Source: Methanobacteriota archaeon
GTDB lineage: Archaea > Thermoplasmatota > Thermoplasmata > Thermoplasmatales > ARK-15
Reading direction: 5' to 3'
NCBI GenBank assembly: GCA_009758405.1
Contig: WSBC01000008.1
Coordinates: 1 to 64,000, forward strand
Length of the DNA stretch: 64,000 bases
The position numbers and the translations under genes are program-made. Positions 49,260 through 61,897 of this stretch are shown here, piece after piece (the first letter of the stretch is position 1; each line of letters starts with the position of its first letter). The notes beneath the pieces are model-generated. The model saw only the letters and a program-made list of their open reading frames with translations, did no database searches and was not told where the DNA came from.

Positions 49260-49772
49260 TTACCTGTTAAGGTATCCTATAAACTTGTGGAGAGGAAAAC
49301 CATTGCTCCAGTGCATTATGTAATTGCCAGAACTTGTTAACTCAAGCTTTGGCAGGATCTTGTAAATGAGACCTATATTTCCCTTCACCTCCATTCCAGG
49401 AGGTGCAAAAAGTCTCCATGGATCACCCTGCACCCTCTTAAGCCTGTATGCATATATGGGAAATACACCAGCCCTTGAGGTAAGCTTTATATGGCCTATT
49501 ATCTGTTCCTGGGCCCTGCCATTTGACATTGTAAACCTAATAACATCGTATATTGAGCTCTTCACCTCTATAGGGAATGAAAAATCATCCCTTATGGCAA
49601 TTATATCTATACCGAATGATCCGGCGGCCCTTAAAACAAGAAATGGCCTTTCAGCTATTTTTAAATAAAGACCCTTCTCATATTCATTGAAGGACCTTAC
49701 CATTTTTTCTATGAATTCCTTCTCACCCGATAGTATCTTTCTTAACTCCCTTTCATACACATTTCCTGCCAT
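49260..49772 (-). CDS. Holliday junction resolvase (Hjc/Hjr-like)
   Basis: GNVYERELRKIL, AAGSFGIDIIAI, FPIEVKSS nuclease triad motifs. Confidence 0.8.
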   Translation of the reverse strand: MAGNVYERELRKILSGEKEFIEKMVRSFNEYEKGLYLKIAERPFLVLRAAGSFGIDIIAIRDDFSFPIEVKSSIYDVIRFTMSNGRAQEQIIGHIKLTSRAGVFPIYAYRLKRVQGDPWRLFAPPGMEVKGNIGLIYKILPKLELTSSGNYIMHWSNGFPLHKFIGYLNR

Positions 49773-49777
49773 TTTTA

Positions 49778-50794
49778 TCACAGCTCATCAAGATCCTTAC
49801 CAATTAGATCCGAAAGGTATCTATGGATGGATCTTATCCTTTCCACAGACCTTATCAATCCCTTCTTCCTATAATAATCAAGAATGTTTTCAAGTTTAAT
49901 TTTTTTTGTTCCTGATATAAGATTATCGGCCTGGCAAACTATCTTCTCCTCAATAGTCTCAGGGATTAAATCTGTTTCAGGGAGCCCCAGCTTAATGGCC
50001 TCTTCACTTTCTATTCCACCACCCACATGCCTCTTCACAATGTTCACTATATCTTCAGGATATCCTAGAGATCTCAATATGAGTGCACCCGTGATTCCAT
50101 GTGAAACACTATTATCCCTGGTCCTACCTATGTCGTGAAGGATTGCACCACATTCGAGAAGAGGAAGGTCTGCATTGCAGAGAACTCCTATCTTTAGTGC
50201 AAGGTCTGCCACAGCTATACTATGATCTATCAACTTTTCATCCGCACCCTGCTCCTTCAGGACCTTAATGCATTCGTCCCTGGTAAAAATCTTAACATTT
50301 TTACCATTTTTTGATGGAACTACCCTCATTATTCCATTAAATCTCTTTTTTAATTCATTTCCTTCAAAATATCTGTCAAGAAATATTGCAAGTGCGGAAA
50401 CCTCACTGTGAGGCTGATTTGTAATAGCAACATTGAAATCTGCCATCTTGTAAACCTCGCCCGGGACCTTTTCAGAACCAACAATAATGAGCAAATCCCT
50501 ATCCTTTGGGATTTCACTGATAATATCTTGGACAGGAATTCCATACATTGTAAGGTGTACCTTTACACCTTCAAAGGACTGCATATATTTTTTCCAGTTA
50601 ATGCCAGTCTTTATGGTGAAATTTCCACCAAACCTTTCAGTAATGTCATTAACAGTTTTTTCAAGCTCAGCATCCCTTGTGTTAACTAGAATCTCATCAG
50701 CACCAAATGCCCTAGAAACAAGGCATACATGTGTTGTTACCCTTTTATCCCTTTGTGGTCTGTGCCCGAGCCTAAGTACAGAGATTCTCACCAT
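49778..50794 (-). CDS. tRNA (cytidine-56-2'-O)-methyltransferase Trm56 fused to HD-domain phosphohydrolase
   Basis: VRISVLRLGHRPQRDKRVTTHVCLVSRAFGAD, GSEKVPGEVYKMADFNVAITNQPHSEVSALAIFLDR; C-terminal LIDHSIAVADLA...GAILHDIGR HD motif. Confidence 0.9.
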   Translation of the reverse strand: MVRISVLRLGHRPQRDKRVTTHVCLVSRAFGADEILVNTRDAELEKTVNDITERFGGNFTIKTGINWKKYMQSFEGVKVHLTMYGIPVQDIISEIPKDRDLLIIVGSEKVPGEVYKMADFNVAITNQPHSEVSALAIFLDRYFEGNELKKRFNGIMRVVPSKNGKNVKIFTRDECIKVLKEQGADEKLIDHSIAVADLALKIGVLCNADLPLLECGAILHDIGRTRDNSVSHGITGALILRSLGYPEDIVNIVKRHVGGGIESEEAIKLGLPETDLIPETIEEKIVCQADNLISGTKKIKLENILDYYRKKGLIRSVERIRSIHRYLSDLIGKDLDEL

Positions 50795-50805
50795 CAAATC
50801 CACCA

Positions 50806-51252
50806 TTATAGCCTGTCCATTGGTGGCTTTTCTATCTTCCTCTGCTTTACTTCCTCCTTTTCAATCTTTTCCTGTTTTGTCCCAAGGGAAAGGAATAAAA
50901 ATAATATTGAGAAAAAGGTTATGGCTGAAAGTATTATGGATGCAAGTGCCTCTAGGGCTATTAAGGGTATCAATATTTTTTCGTTGAAAAAGAAGAATAT
51001 TATGAAGCCTGTAAGAACTATGAGTATCCCTGATAAGAAACTTGATATTGTTCCCTGGATATTTGTATATTTAGGAAGAAATAAAACAAAGGATGCAATA
51101 CCTGAAGTTATTACGGGTAAAATAAAACCATAGATAGGTATATTGTATTGATAAATCAAATAAAGTGAAACGGCGGTGATGCCAATAAGTATTCCAGATA
51201 TAAGGCCGAGAATTCCCCCTCCTATCCTTGAAAAGTATTCAAAAATATTCAT
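50806..51252 (-). CDS. Hypothetical membrane protein
   Basis: Four hydrophobic segments; overlaps upstream regulator gene by 4 nt. Confidence 0.7.
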   Translation of the reverse strand: MNIFEYFSRIGGGILGLISGILIGITAVSLYLIYQYNIPIYGFILPVITSGIASFVLFLPKYTNIQGTISSFLSGILIVLTGFIIFFFFNEKILIPLIALEALASIILSAITFFSILFLFLSLGTKQEKIEKEEVKQRKIEKPPMDRL

Positions 51253-51749
51253 AATTCCACCCTTTCTAGATCATGACCCCTTATTTCAAACTTTGAACTC
51301 CTTTTTATTATACCCTTCAGGAATGTAAGTGATACGTTAAGGGATGACTGAACATCACCAAGAAAGATTGATTTTTTATCCCCCATGATTTTTAATATTG
51401 TTTCTTCATATTTATATATTTCTTCATCACTCATTGTTGCTATCCTTATAATTTCTGGAAGCTCAACTATGGGCATTGTGATGTTTATCTGAACTGTATC
51501 ATAATATGCCTTGTAAGATTTTGTCCTCTGGCCATTCTCTCTTATTGTCCACTGGCTTTCAACAAGTTTTATCTTCTCTAGATAAAATAGTGCCCTTTTT
51601 CCTTCCTCGCCATACTTTTTTTCTATTTCTTCAATTGTCATCCAGTTTGAAATAAGGTCTAGAAATAAATTCTTTTTAATTTCTGTATCTGATGTATGAA
51701 AAATTGCTACCATATCTGATGAATCATTAATTGCCTTTATCTTACTCAT
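51249..51749 (-). CDS. ArsR-like winged-helix regulator
   Basis: TEIKKNLFLDLISNWMTIEEIEKKYGEEGKRALFYLEKIKLVESQWTI. Confidence 0.6.
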   Translation of the reverse strand: MSKIKAINDSSDMVAIFHTSDTEIKKNLFLDLISNWMTIEEIEKKYGEEGKRALFYLEKIKLVESQWTIRENGQRTKSYKAYYDTVQINITMPIVELPEIIRIATMSDEEIYKYEETILKIMGDKKSIFLGDVQSSLNVSLTFLKGIIKRSSKFEIRGHDLERVEL

Positions 51750-51808
51750 ACTGATCCCTTACCTATATGCAAAAGTTAAATATATATTTTGAGATTATTT
51801 TTACCAGA

Positions 51809-52018
51809 ATGTTTGAATGTAAAATTAAAATTCATAGCGAAAATGCGCAGAAAATATTAAAATCTGTAGAGATTGAGAATAGGGGCTATGTGGAATCAAG
51901 AATAGAAGGGAATAAACTTATATTCGAAATAAAATCAAATAATTTTAAGAGTTTTTACAGGACTATAGAGGACCTTTTGGATTCCCTTTCCCTTTCTTTT
52001 AATATTATGAAGGAATAA
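51809..52018 (+). CDS. pcc1: KEOPS complex subunit Pcc1
   Basis: MFECKIKIHSENAQKILKSVEIEN...RIEGNKLIFEIKSNNFKSFYRTIEDLLDSL. Confidence 0.75.
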   Translation: MFECKIKIHSENAQKILKSVEIENRGYVESRIEGNKLIFEIKSNNFKSFYRTIEDLLDSLSLSFNIMKE

Positions 52019-52048
52019 TTTTTATATCTCCTTACAATTTTTTAATTT

Positions 52049-52933
52049 ATGGAACTAATCAGAGTAGGAAAGGTAAAAAAGGTTTATTCAGTAAATGAGA
52101 ATGAACTTCTTTTTGAATTCACCAACAATATTTCGGTTTTTGATAAAATAATACCTTCAGAAATACCAGATAAGGGTGCATCACTCTGTAGAACCTCAGC
52201 CCACTGGTTTGAGGTATCGGAGAGTATTGGTATAAAAACACATTTTATATCTCTGGAAGGCTGGAATAAAATGAGGGTGAAGAGATTTAAGATTGTGAAC
52301 AGAGGATCAAGGGAGCTAAAGAACTATTTAATTCCTCTTGAATTTATAACAAGATATTATGTTGCAGGATCCCTTTATGACAGGTTGAAGGATGGAAAGA
52401 TTAAGCCCATGGATATTGGCATAAAGAATTTTAGATATGGCGAACCCTTGCCAGAGCCATTTTTTGAGGTAACAACAAAGTTTGAGGAACACGATAGAAA
52501 TCTTGATTTTGATGAGGCAATGGAGATCTCAGGACTCGATAAAAAAGAATTGGAGGAAATAAGGGAAATAATATTGAAGGTGGATAAAAGAATAAACTCT
52601 GATGTAAAGGGCAGGGGTCTTATACACGTGGATGGTAAAAAGGAACTTGCCTTGGATTTTGAGAGGGTACCATATCTTGTTGATACCTTCGGAACAGCTG
52701 ATGAGGACAGGTTCTGGGATCTAAAGGAATATGAGAGGGGGAATTTTGTTGAACTTAGTAAGGAGTTTGTTAGACAGTACTATAGAAGTATAGGGTATCA
52801 TGCAAAATTGATGGAGGCTAGAGAAAAGGGATTACCAGAACCAGAAATACCTCCACTCCCAAATGATATGATTGAAAAAACAAGCCAGTTATATAAGGAA
52901 CTTTATGAAAAAATTACTGGAAAAAAATGGTAA
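52049..52933 (+). CDS. purC: Phosphoribosylaminoimidazole-succinocarboxamide synthase
   Basis: GKVKKVYSVNENELLFEFTNNISVFDKIIPSEIPDKG, GLIHVDGKKELAL, VDTFGTADEDRFWD. Confidence 0.93.
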   Translation: MELIRVGKVKKVYSVNENELLFEFTNNISVFDKIIPSEIPDKGASLCRTSAHWFEVSESIGIKTHFISLEGWNKMRVKRFKIVNRGSRELKNYLIPLEFITRYYVAGSLYDRLKDGKIKPMDIGIKNFRYGEPLPEPFFEVTTKFEEHDRNLDFDEAMEISGLDKKELEEIREIILKVDKRINSDVKGRGLIHVDGKKELALDFERVPYLVDTFGTADEDRFWDLKEYERGNFVELSKEFVRQYYRSIGYHAKLMEAREKGLPEPEIPPLPNDMIEKTSQLYKELYEKITGKKW

Positions 52934-52948
52934 AAAAAATTAAAAAAT

Positions 52949-53881
52949 TTACTTCCTCTTCCTGAGGAAGAATGCAAGGGCTCCTACCACTATTATCACT
53001 GCCACCACGGCACCTATTATCAATGGAAGCGTGTTTGATGGGGCTGTCGGGGATATAACTATTGTATCACCTGAGGCTGTTGCATAGCCCGGTGTGGTTA
53101 TGGTGCTAGAAGGATCGTATACTATCTTCAGTGTATAATTACCGTTTAGTCCTGTATAAATACTGTTTGATATGCTCCAGTTTGCATAGAATAGTACATA
53201 CTTTGATGCATTGTAGTAGAATGTTGTTGTATTTGTAGTTGGATCATAGGTCCTCTGCCATGAGGAGAGTGATTTTGAAAGCATGGTAAAATTCAATGTA
53301 GACACATTGCTCATTTCGTTAAGCTTATCATTCTGATAATTTGATATCATTCCCATTCCGAAGAAATACTCGCCCATCTCATTAAGATCGTATTCTTCGC
53401 CATTATGCGAGATTTTAAAGCTTCCTTTTACCTCAAAGGCTCTCCATGAAAGATTTACCTTTGTTTCGCTCTTTGTCTTATTGAATATACCTGATACCCA
53501 AAGGTTTATTGTGAGGAGCTTAGTTATAACAAGTGCAGTGGAGTTTCCATGTAAAACAAGGTTAAATGTAAGGCTCATATTATCCACTGATACATTATGG
53601 TACCTTGACTTGAGCCAGCCCTCCATAAAGGATATTGCCCAATCTGATGGATTTGTAAAGTTCTCGGTAAATGAGTATGAAATTGTTGTGCCATTGAGTT
53701 TCTTAGAAATTGCTCCACCGGCAGGATATGTGAATATCAGAGATGCCTCTGAGTTTAGCTTTACATTAGCCAGCCCCTTGTCCGGATATATTGTCACGTT
53801 GAGATAACTGGCTGTTGCTGCAGGCACTGCTAGCGAAAGTAGGAATATAGATACTATCCCAACTACCAAAAGGTTTTTCAT
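52949..53881 (-). CDS. Secreted protein with C-terminal membrane anchor
   Basis: Signal MKNLLVVGIVSIFLLSLAVPAATA; C-terminal LPLIIGAVVAVIIVVGALAFFLRKRK. Confidence 0.85.
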   Translation of the reverse strand: MKNLLVVGIVSIFLLSLAVPAATASYLNVTIYPDKGLANVKLNSEASLIFTYPAGGAISKKLNGTTISYSFTENFTNPSDWAISFMEGWLKSRYHNVSVDNMSLTFNLVLHGNSTALVITKLLTINLWVSGIFNKTKSETKVNLSWRAFEVKGSFKISHNGEEYDLNEMGEYFFGMGMISNYQNDKLNEMSNVSTLNFTMLSKSLSSWQRTYDPTTNTTTFYYNASKYVLFYANWSISNSIYTGLNGNYTLKIVYDPSSTITTPGYATASGDTIVISPTAPSNTLPLIIGAVVAVIIVVGALAFFLRKRK

Positions 53882-53928
53882 AATTTAATCATTATTTATG
53901 TGAATTTAAATATTTTGGTACAAATTTT

Positions 53929-54909
53929 TTACTTTAATATCAGCATAGCATCCCCAAAGCTATAGAACCTGTATTTATTCTCCACCGCAATTCTGTAAGC
54001 CTCCATTATCCTGTCATAACCTCCATAGGCTGTAACAAGCATTATCAAAGAGGATTTAGGTATGTGAAAGTTTGTAATAAGTCCATCTGTTTTAAATTTA
54101 AAATTATATGGTTCCTTTATAAATAGATCTGTCTCAGAATATCCAGGGATTATTTTTCCATTTATTGAAGAGGACTCTAGTGCCCTTATAACAGTAGTTC
54201 CAACAGCAAATATTCTACCTTCAGTATTATTTAGCAAATCTGCTGTATCATTTGAAATATAATATAATTCCTTATGTAATTTTCCCTTTTCAATATCCTC
54301 ATTTTTGATCTCCTTAAATGTTGCATAGGAAATATGAAGGGTAACATAGGCAATTTTAACACCCTTTTCCTCGATTTTTTTAATTAGATCCTCTGTAAAA
54401 TGAAGGCCTGCAGTTGGTGATGCTATTGACCCATTAACCCTTGCAAAAACAGTCTGGTATCTTTCAGTATTTTCTATTTTTTCCTTAATATAAGGGGGTA
54501 ATGGCATTTGACCATATTTTTCAATAATTTCCATTATTGGGGCATCAAAGTTAATTCTTGCCAATCCTTCTTCCTTTTCAATTACCTCGCCACTATATTC
54601 ACCAACTTTCAATATTGTACCGGGTTTTATATTTTTACCCTTAACTAGAAATGAGTTCTCATTTGGTGAGATTAGTAATAGTTCTATCTTGCCTCCTGTT
54701 AATTTTTTTCCATAGAGCCTTGCCTTGATTACCCTTGAGTTGTTAAAAACTAGAACATCTCCCCTTCCAAGGTAGTTGATTATTTCATAAAATAACTTGT
54801 GTTCTATTGTATTTCCAACTACCATCAATCTTGAATGATCCCTTGGCTCCACCGGCCTTTGGGCAATTAAATCCTTTGGTAAATAATAATTGTACCTTTC
54901 CAAATCCAT
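53929..54909 (-). CDS. queA: S-adenosylmethionine:tRNA ribosyltransferase-isomerase (QueA family)
   Basis: YYLPKDLIAQRPVEPRDHSRLMVV, GDVLVFNNSRVIKARLYG, GQMPLPPYI, GSIASPTAGLHFT, VTLHISYATFKEI, GTTVIRALES, TNFHIPKSSLIMLVTAYGG, YRFYSFGDAMLI. Confidence 0.96.
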   Translation of the reverse strand: MDLERYNYYLPKDLIAQRPVEPRDHSRLMVVGNTIEHKLFYEIINYLGRGDVLVFNNSRVIKARLYGKKLTGGKIELLLISPNENSFLVKGKNIKPGTILKVGEYSGEVIEKEEGLARINFDAPIMEIIEKYGQMPLPPYIKEKIENTERYQTVFARVNGSIASPTAGLHFTEDLIKKIEEKGVKIAYVTLHISYATFKEIKNEDIEKGKLHKELYYISNDTADLLNNTEGRIFAVGTTVIRALESSSINGKIIPGYSETDLFIKEPYNFKFKTDGLITNFHIPKSSLIMLVTAYGGYDRIMEAYRIAVENKYRFYSFGDAMLILK

Positions 54910-54987
54910 ATGTCATAAATAGATCCATTATTTTAAATCAATGTTTTTTGATGAAAAATATTTATATCTAATATATATATACTATCT

Positions 54988-55713
54988 ATGGAGGCCGTAA
55001 TACTTTCAGGGGGCTTTGCAAAAAGACTATTGCCAATTTCTGAATTCATACCCAAGCCACTCCTTCCTCTTGGTGGAAGACCCATCCTGGACCATATTAT
55101 TTCAAAAGTAAAGGCAATTGGTATTGAAAATATATATCTATCTGTAAATAAAAGATTTTCAGATCAATTTTTATATTACGCATCAAAAATTAAAGATGTT
55201 AACATAGAGGTAATAGTTGAACCAACAAACTCTGAGGAAGAAAAATTTGGTGCAATAAGGGGATTGGGCTTTGCAATTGGAAATATAAAAAGGGATGATT
55301 ATCTTGTAATTGCTGGAGATAACTATTTTGATTTTGATCTTTTGCCTATGAAAGAATTCTTTATTAAGAAAGAAAAAACAACGGTGGCCCTCTATGACAT
55401 TGGGTCAACAGAAATGGCAAAAAAATACGGAGTGGTAAAGGTAGATAGTGATTTCAGAATTCAGAGCTTTGAAGAAAAGCCTATCAAACCAAAAAGCACA
55501 TTGATAAGTACAGGAATTTATATGTTTAAGAATGATTTGCCTGATATAATAAATAAATATTTAAAGGAAGGGGGAAATCCTGACCAGTTAGGTCATCTGA
55601 TTGAATGGATGATTAAAAATGATACTGTTTATGGCTTTCCTTTCAAGGGAAGATGGTATGATATAGGATCAATTGATATTTATAAAGAGGTTTTTAACAG
55701 TTTTGTTAAATAA
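54988..55713 (+). CDS. NDP-sugar pyrophosphorylase / nucleotidyltransferase
   Basis: VILSGGFAKRLLPISEFIPKPLLPLGGRPILDHI. Confidence 0.92.
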   Translation: MEAVILSGGFAKRLLPISEFIPKPLLPLGGRPILDHIISKVKAIGIENIYLSVNKRFSDQFLYYASKIKDVNIEVIVEPTNSEEEKFGAIRGLGFAIGNIKRDDYLVIAGDNYFDFDLLPMKEFFIKKEKTTVALYDIGSTEMAKKYGVVKVDSDFRIQSFEEKPIKPKSTLISTGIYMFKNDLPDIINKYLKEGGNPDQLGHLIEWMIKNDTVYGFPFKGRWYDIGSIDIYKEVFNSFVK

Positions 55714-55833
55714 TATTTATCAGGTTTTTTACCTGCTCTGGTAAAACATAATTAACAAAAATGCTATGAAAAATTTTTAAAAATAACATTGTAAATATCT
55801 TTCTTTACCCACTAATAAGGGAGAGGTGAAATC

Positions 55834-58134
55834 ATGGATAAAGTAATGAAAAGGGATGGTACAATAGTCCCCTTTGATAGAAAAAAGATAACCACTGCAA
55901 TTTACAAGGCCATGAAGGCCACTGGCTTTGAAAATTACAACGAGGCTGACAGGCTATCCCAGATAGTTGTAAAAAGGCTGGAGGAAATGGGTCTGGAGGT
56001 ACCTAAGGTAGAGGAGATACAGGATGTTGTTGAAGAGGTCTTGATGATCCAGGGTTATACAAATGTGGCCAAGGCCTACATACTTTACAGGGAGAGAAGG
56101 AAGATAATCAGGGAAATTAAAAAGGCCTATGGTGTAAAAGATGACCTGAAGCTCTCCCTTAATGCAATAAAGGTTCTGGAATCCAGATATCTTCTTAAAA
56201 ATGAGAAGGGGGAAGTGATAGAAACCCCGGGCCAGATGTTTGAGCGTGTTTCTAAATATATTGCACTCATTGACATATTATACGATGAATTGATATATGA
56301 TATAAATGGATCCCAGAGGCCGTGGGAGGTAAAGGATGTAAAGGAGCACACACTTACCTACTGGGAATATGATATGATAAAGAGGGCATATTCCATAATG
56401 AATCTCGAGGGAAGAATGAAGGTGCCCTTTGAAAAGGTAATTTCAATAATAAATGAAAAGGAAAGAGAGATAGAAAAAACATCCATGGTTTTCTATGATT
56501 TAATGAGCAAGAGATACTTCATACCCAACTCGCCAACACTAATGAATGCAAACACAGAGATAGGCCAACTCTCAGCCTGTTTCGTTATACCTGTTAATGA
56601 TTCAATGGATGGCATATTTGATGCTGTTAAATTTGCTGCTTTGATTCACAAATCCGGTGGGGGTACAGGCTTTTCGTTTTCGAGGCTCAGACCCAAGGGG
56701 GATCTGGTTGGTTCAACAAAGGGTGTTGCCTCTGGACCTCTTAGCTTTATGAGAATATTTGATGTAGCGACAGATGTAATAAAGCAGGGAGGTAAGAGAA
56801 GAGGAGCAAATATGGGGATTTTAAGGGTGGACCACCCAGACATACTTGAGTTCATAACGAGCAAGGATTCGGAAAATAAAGTACTTACAAATTTCAACAT
56901 AAGTGTGGCAGTGACTGATGAATTCATGAGGGCGCTTGAAAATAATACCACGTATCCTTTAAGGAATCCCAGGAATGGTGAGGTGGTAAGGGAGGTGGAG
57001 GCGAGGCGTATATGGGATCTGATAGTTTCACATGCATGGGCAACAGGAGATCCTGGTGTAATTTTCATTGATGAGATTAACAGACATAACCCCACGCCAC
57101 ATTTGGGTGAAATAGAGAGCACAAATCCCTGCGGTGAACAGCCATTGTTGCCATACGAATCCTGCAATCTTGGATCAATAAATCTCTCACTTATGGTTGA
57201 TGAGGATGGTAGCATAAACTGGGAAAGGCTAAGGCATGTGGTAAGGGAATCTGTTCATTTCCTTGACAATGTTATTGATGCTAACAAATTCCCATTGCCA
57301 CAGATACAGGAAATGACAAGGAAAAATAGAAAAATAGGGCTTGGGGTAATGGGATTTGCAGAGATGCTTATTAAGATGGGCATACCCTATAATTCTGAGA
57401 AGGCACTTGAAACAGCTGAAAAGGTTATGAAATTCATTAATGATGAGAGCCACAGGATGAGTATGGATCTTGCTGAAAAGAGGGGAGTATTTCCTGCCTG
57501 GAAGGGCTCAGTATGGGAAAAGAAGGGAATAAGGATAAGAAATGCAACAACAACCACAATTGCTCCAACTGGTACAATATCCATTATTGCTGATACAAGT
57601 TCATCGATAGAGCCTCTCTTTGCCCTATCGTTTATAAGGAATGTTCTTGACGGGGCACAGCTTTTGGAGGTAAATCCACTCTTTGAAGAATATGCAAGAA
57701 GGAATGGTTTTTATAGCGATGAAATAATGAGGGAGATAGCAAAAACAGGTTCTATACAGCATTTAGATCTTCCTGAGGAGGCAAAAAGGATATTCGTTAC
57801 TGCATCCGATATAGATCCAGAATGGCATGTCAGGATGCAGGCATCTTTTCAGAAATATACTGATAATGCAGTAAGCAAAACAATAAATATGAGGAATGAG
57901 GCAACTATTGCTGATGTTGAGAAGGCATACATGCTTGCATATAAGCTGAAGTGCAAGGGAATAACTGTATACAGGGATGGTAGCAAGAGTGTGCAGGTTC
58001 TAACAAAGGGAACAGAGAAAAAGAAGGAGGAGAAAAAAATAGAGCTCGAATTTAAGCCTAAAGACACTGAGTTATTACAAGTTGATAGCACCTTTGACTC
58101 CGCATGCCCTACAGGCAAATGTGAGCTATCATGA
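55834..58134 (+). CDS. nrdJ: Ribonucleoside-diphosphate reductase, adenosylcobalamin-dependent (class II)
   Basis: ATP-cone N-terminus; [52 protein letters not shown]-terminal CPTGKCELS. Confidence 0.95.
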   Translation: MDKVMKRDGTIVPFDRKKITTAIYKAMKATGFENYNEADRLSQIVVKRLEEMGLEVPKVEEIQDVVEEVLMIQGYTNVAKAYILYRERRKIIREIKKAYGVKDDLKLSLNAIKVLESRYLLKNEKGEVIETPGQMFERVSKYIALIDILYDELIYDINGSQRPWEVKDVKEHTLTYWEYDMIKRAYSIMNLEGRMKVPFEKVISIINEKEREIEKTSMVFYDLMSKRYFIPNSPTLMNANTEIGQLSACFVIPVNDSMDGIFDAVKFAALIHKSGGGTGFSFSRLRPKGDLVGSTKGVASGPLSFMRIFDVATDVIKQGGKRRGANMGILRVDHPDILEFITSKDSENKVLTNFNISVAVTDEFMRALENNTTYPLRNPRNGEVVREVEARRIWDLIVSHAWATGDPGVIFIDEINRHNPTPHLGEIESTNPCGEQPLLPYESCNLGSINLSLMVDEDGSINWERLRHVVRESVHFLDNVIDANKFPLPQIQEMTRKNRKIGLGVMGFAEMLIKMGIPYNSEKALETAEKVMKFINDESHRMSMDLAEKRGVFPAWKGSVWEKKGIRIRNATTTTIAPTGTISIIADTSSSIEPLFALSFIRNVLDGAQLLEVNPLFEEYARRNGFYSDEIMREIAKTGSIQHLDLPEEAKRIFVTASDIDPEWHVRMQASFQKYTDNAVSKTINMRNEATIADVEKAYMLAYKLKCKGITVYRDGSKSVQVLTKGTEKKKEEKKIELEFKPKDTELLQVDSTFDSACPTGKCELS

Positions 58135-58790
58135 AATCAATACAGCTTTACATGGACCTGCAGAAGCTTGGAATGGTAAATTCACACTTTTATCTTCACG
58201 ACAAGAGGCTTGTTGTTACAAAAATAATAAACTATGATGGAGGTCACATAACATATATAGCTGAAATTAGCAGATCTGACTTTATAGATGAAAAAACAAT
58301 AAGCTTAAAAAAGGAGGAAATAATTAAAAGATACTCCCTTGAAACATTTGAATTAATTTCTGTTGACAGAAAAAACAAAAATTATAAGGTTTTAATTGTT
58401 CAAAAATTACCCGATCTATTTTCTATGATTTACAATGAAATGAACTATAGTGCCTTTATTGTACCTCCAGTGATTGTAAGTAGCGAAAATATGATGGTGA
58501 CATTATTAGTGAAGGATGAGAAATTGGACTACCTCCTTCAATTCCTTAAAAAATTTGGAATAAACTATAGAATTATTAGGAAAACTATGATACCTAGGGA
58601 GAGGGGGCTTACGGTAAGGCAATGGGATGTTGCAATTACAGCAATTTCTATGGGATACTACTCAATTCCTAAGAAGGCAAAATTGAAGGACATTGCAAAA
58701 AAGTTTAAGATTTCTGTTCCTGCAGTTCAGAGGATCCTTAGAAGCGTAGAAATTAAAGCTATGGAGGAGTATTTTAATCCTCTATTATAG
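58131..58790 (+). CDS. HTH regulator, bacterio-opsin activator (HTH_10)-like
   Basis: [48 protein letters not shown]; 4-nt overlap with nrdJ. Confidence 0.8.
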   Translation: MKSIQLYMDLQKLGMVNSHFYLHDKRLVVTKIINYDGGHITYIAEISRSDFIDEKTISLKKEEIIKRYSLETFELISVDRKNKNYKVLIVQKLPDLFSMIYNEMNYSAFIVPPVIVSSENMMVTLLVKDEKLDYLLQFLKKFGINYRIIRKTMIPRERGLTVRQWDVAITAISMGYYSIPKKAKLKDIAKKFKISVPAVQRILRSVEIKAMEEYFNPLL

Positions 58791-58913
58791 GTCATTAGTA
58801 AAAATATCATTATTTTTTCTATAAATTCTTTAATTTTATTTATATAAATATTGTAAAAAATTTCTAAAGTTACTAAAGAAAAATTTTATTTTTGAGTTTG
58901 GATTCTAAATTCA

Positions 58914-59996
58914 ATGCTAAGAATTAATGATGCTGATATAATATTAAAAAATGATCCTTTGAAAAAGATATATATTGAAATTACAAGTGGTTGTAATTTA
59001 TCCTGTAAAATGTGTTACAGAAATTTTTGGAGTGATCCCGTTGGGAACATGGAGAAAAGAATATTCTATAAGGTGTTAGAGGATGCAAATGAATTTGATG
59101 AATTGAGTGATATACACTTTGGAGGCATAGGTGAACCATTATTTCATCCAAACTTTAATGATTTTCTAAAATCAATACCAAATAAGTATAATATTGAAAT
59201 CTCAACAAACGGTACTCTTCTAAATGAGATATATTCAAGAAAAATTGTGGAAAAGGGGGTTAAAATGGTTATATTTTCAATAGATTCACCTCAAGAACAG
59301 GGATTTATGGACATAAGGGGAATTAAATCCAATATAATATACAGAAATATAGAAACTCTAAATAAGATAAAAAACGAAATGAGAAGTGATTTTCCCGAGC
59401 TTGAAATAGAGTTTGTTGCAATGCGTTCAAACATAGAATCACTTCCACAGATGGTAGAGGTAGCAGATTCCCTTGGTGTTTCCAAATTCCTGGTTTCCCA
59501 TCTTCTACCACTTGATGAAAAATTGAAAGATGAGATTGTTTATAACACAAATGAATTCAATATATATTTTGATGAATTCATAAGGAAGGCAATGTCTAAA
59601 AGGATAATGACAACAATGCCAGAATATTCACTAAAGACAGAGAGGATATGTGATTTTATGGAAAGAAGGAGCACTGTTATCTCATGGGATGGTGAGGTAA
59701 TTCCTTGCTATAGATTCCTTCATGAGTATCCAGAGTATATTTTTGGAAGGAAAAAGACTGTAAAGAGATATTCCTTTGGAAATATAATGAAAAGAAGACT
59801 GAAGGACATATGGTACGGAGATGATTACAGGAAATTCAGATGGATAGTAAAGTCATCCCTCTATCCTTCCTGTATAGACTGCGTTTTTGCTGATAAAAAA
59901 TGCAACTTTGTTCTTGACACATCACTTGATTGTGAGGGTAATTCACCCTCCTGCGGTGATTGTCTCTGGTCTAGAAGGCTAATTCTCTGCCCCTAA
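58914..59996 (+). CDS. Radical SAM/SPASM protein, probably tungsten-cofactor oxidoreductase maturase type
   Basis: IEITSGCNLSCKMCYRNFW; C-terminal Cys-rich SLYPSCIDCVFADKKCNFVLDTSLDCEGNSPSCGDCLWSRRLILCP. Confidence 0.75.
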   Translation: MLRINDADIILKNDPLKKIYIEITSGCNLSCKMCYRNFWSDPVGNMEKRIFYKVLEDANEFDELSDIHFGGIGEPLFHPNFNDFLKSIPNKYNIEISTNGTLLNEIYSRKIVEKGVKMVIFSIDSPQEQGFMDIRGIKSNIIYRNIETLNKIKNEMRSDFPELEIEFVAMRSNIESLPQMVEVADSLGVSKFLVSHLLPLDEKLKDEIVYNTNEFNIYFDEFIRKAMSKRIMTTMPEYSLKTERICDFMERRSTVISWDGEVIPCYRFLHEYPEYIFGRKKTVKRYSFGNIMKRRLKDIWYGDDYRKFRWIVKSSLYPSCIDCVFADKKCNFVLDTSLDCEGNSPSCGDCLWSRRLILCP

Positions 59997-60030
59997 ATAT
60001 TTATATATTTAATTTTAATAATTTAAATCA

Positions 60031-61851
<1,821 letters not shown>

Positions 61852-61897
61852 TTATTAATACATTAAATTTAAATAATTGTATTTAATTGGGATAAAC

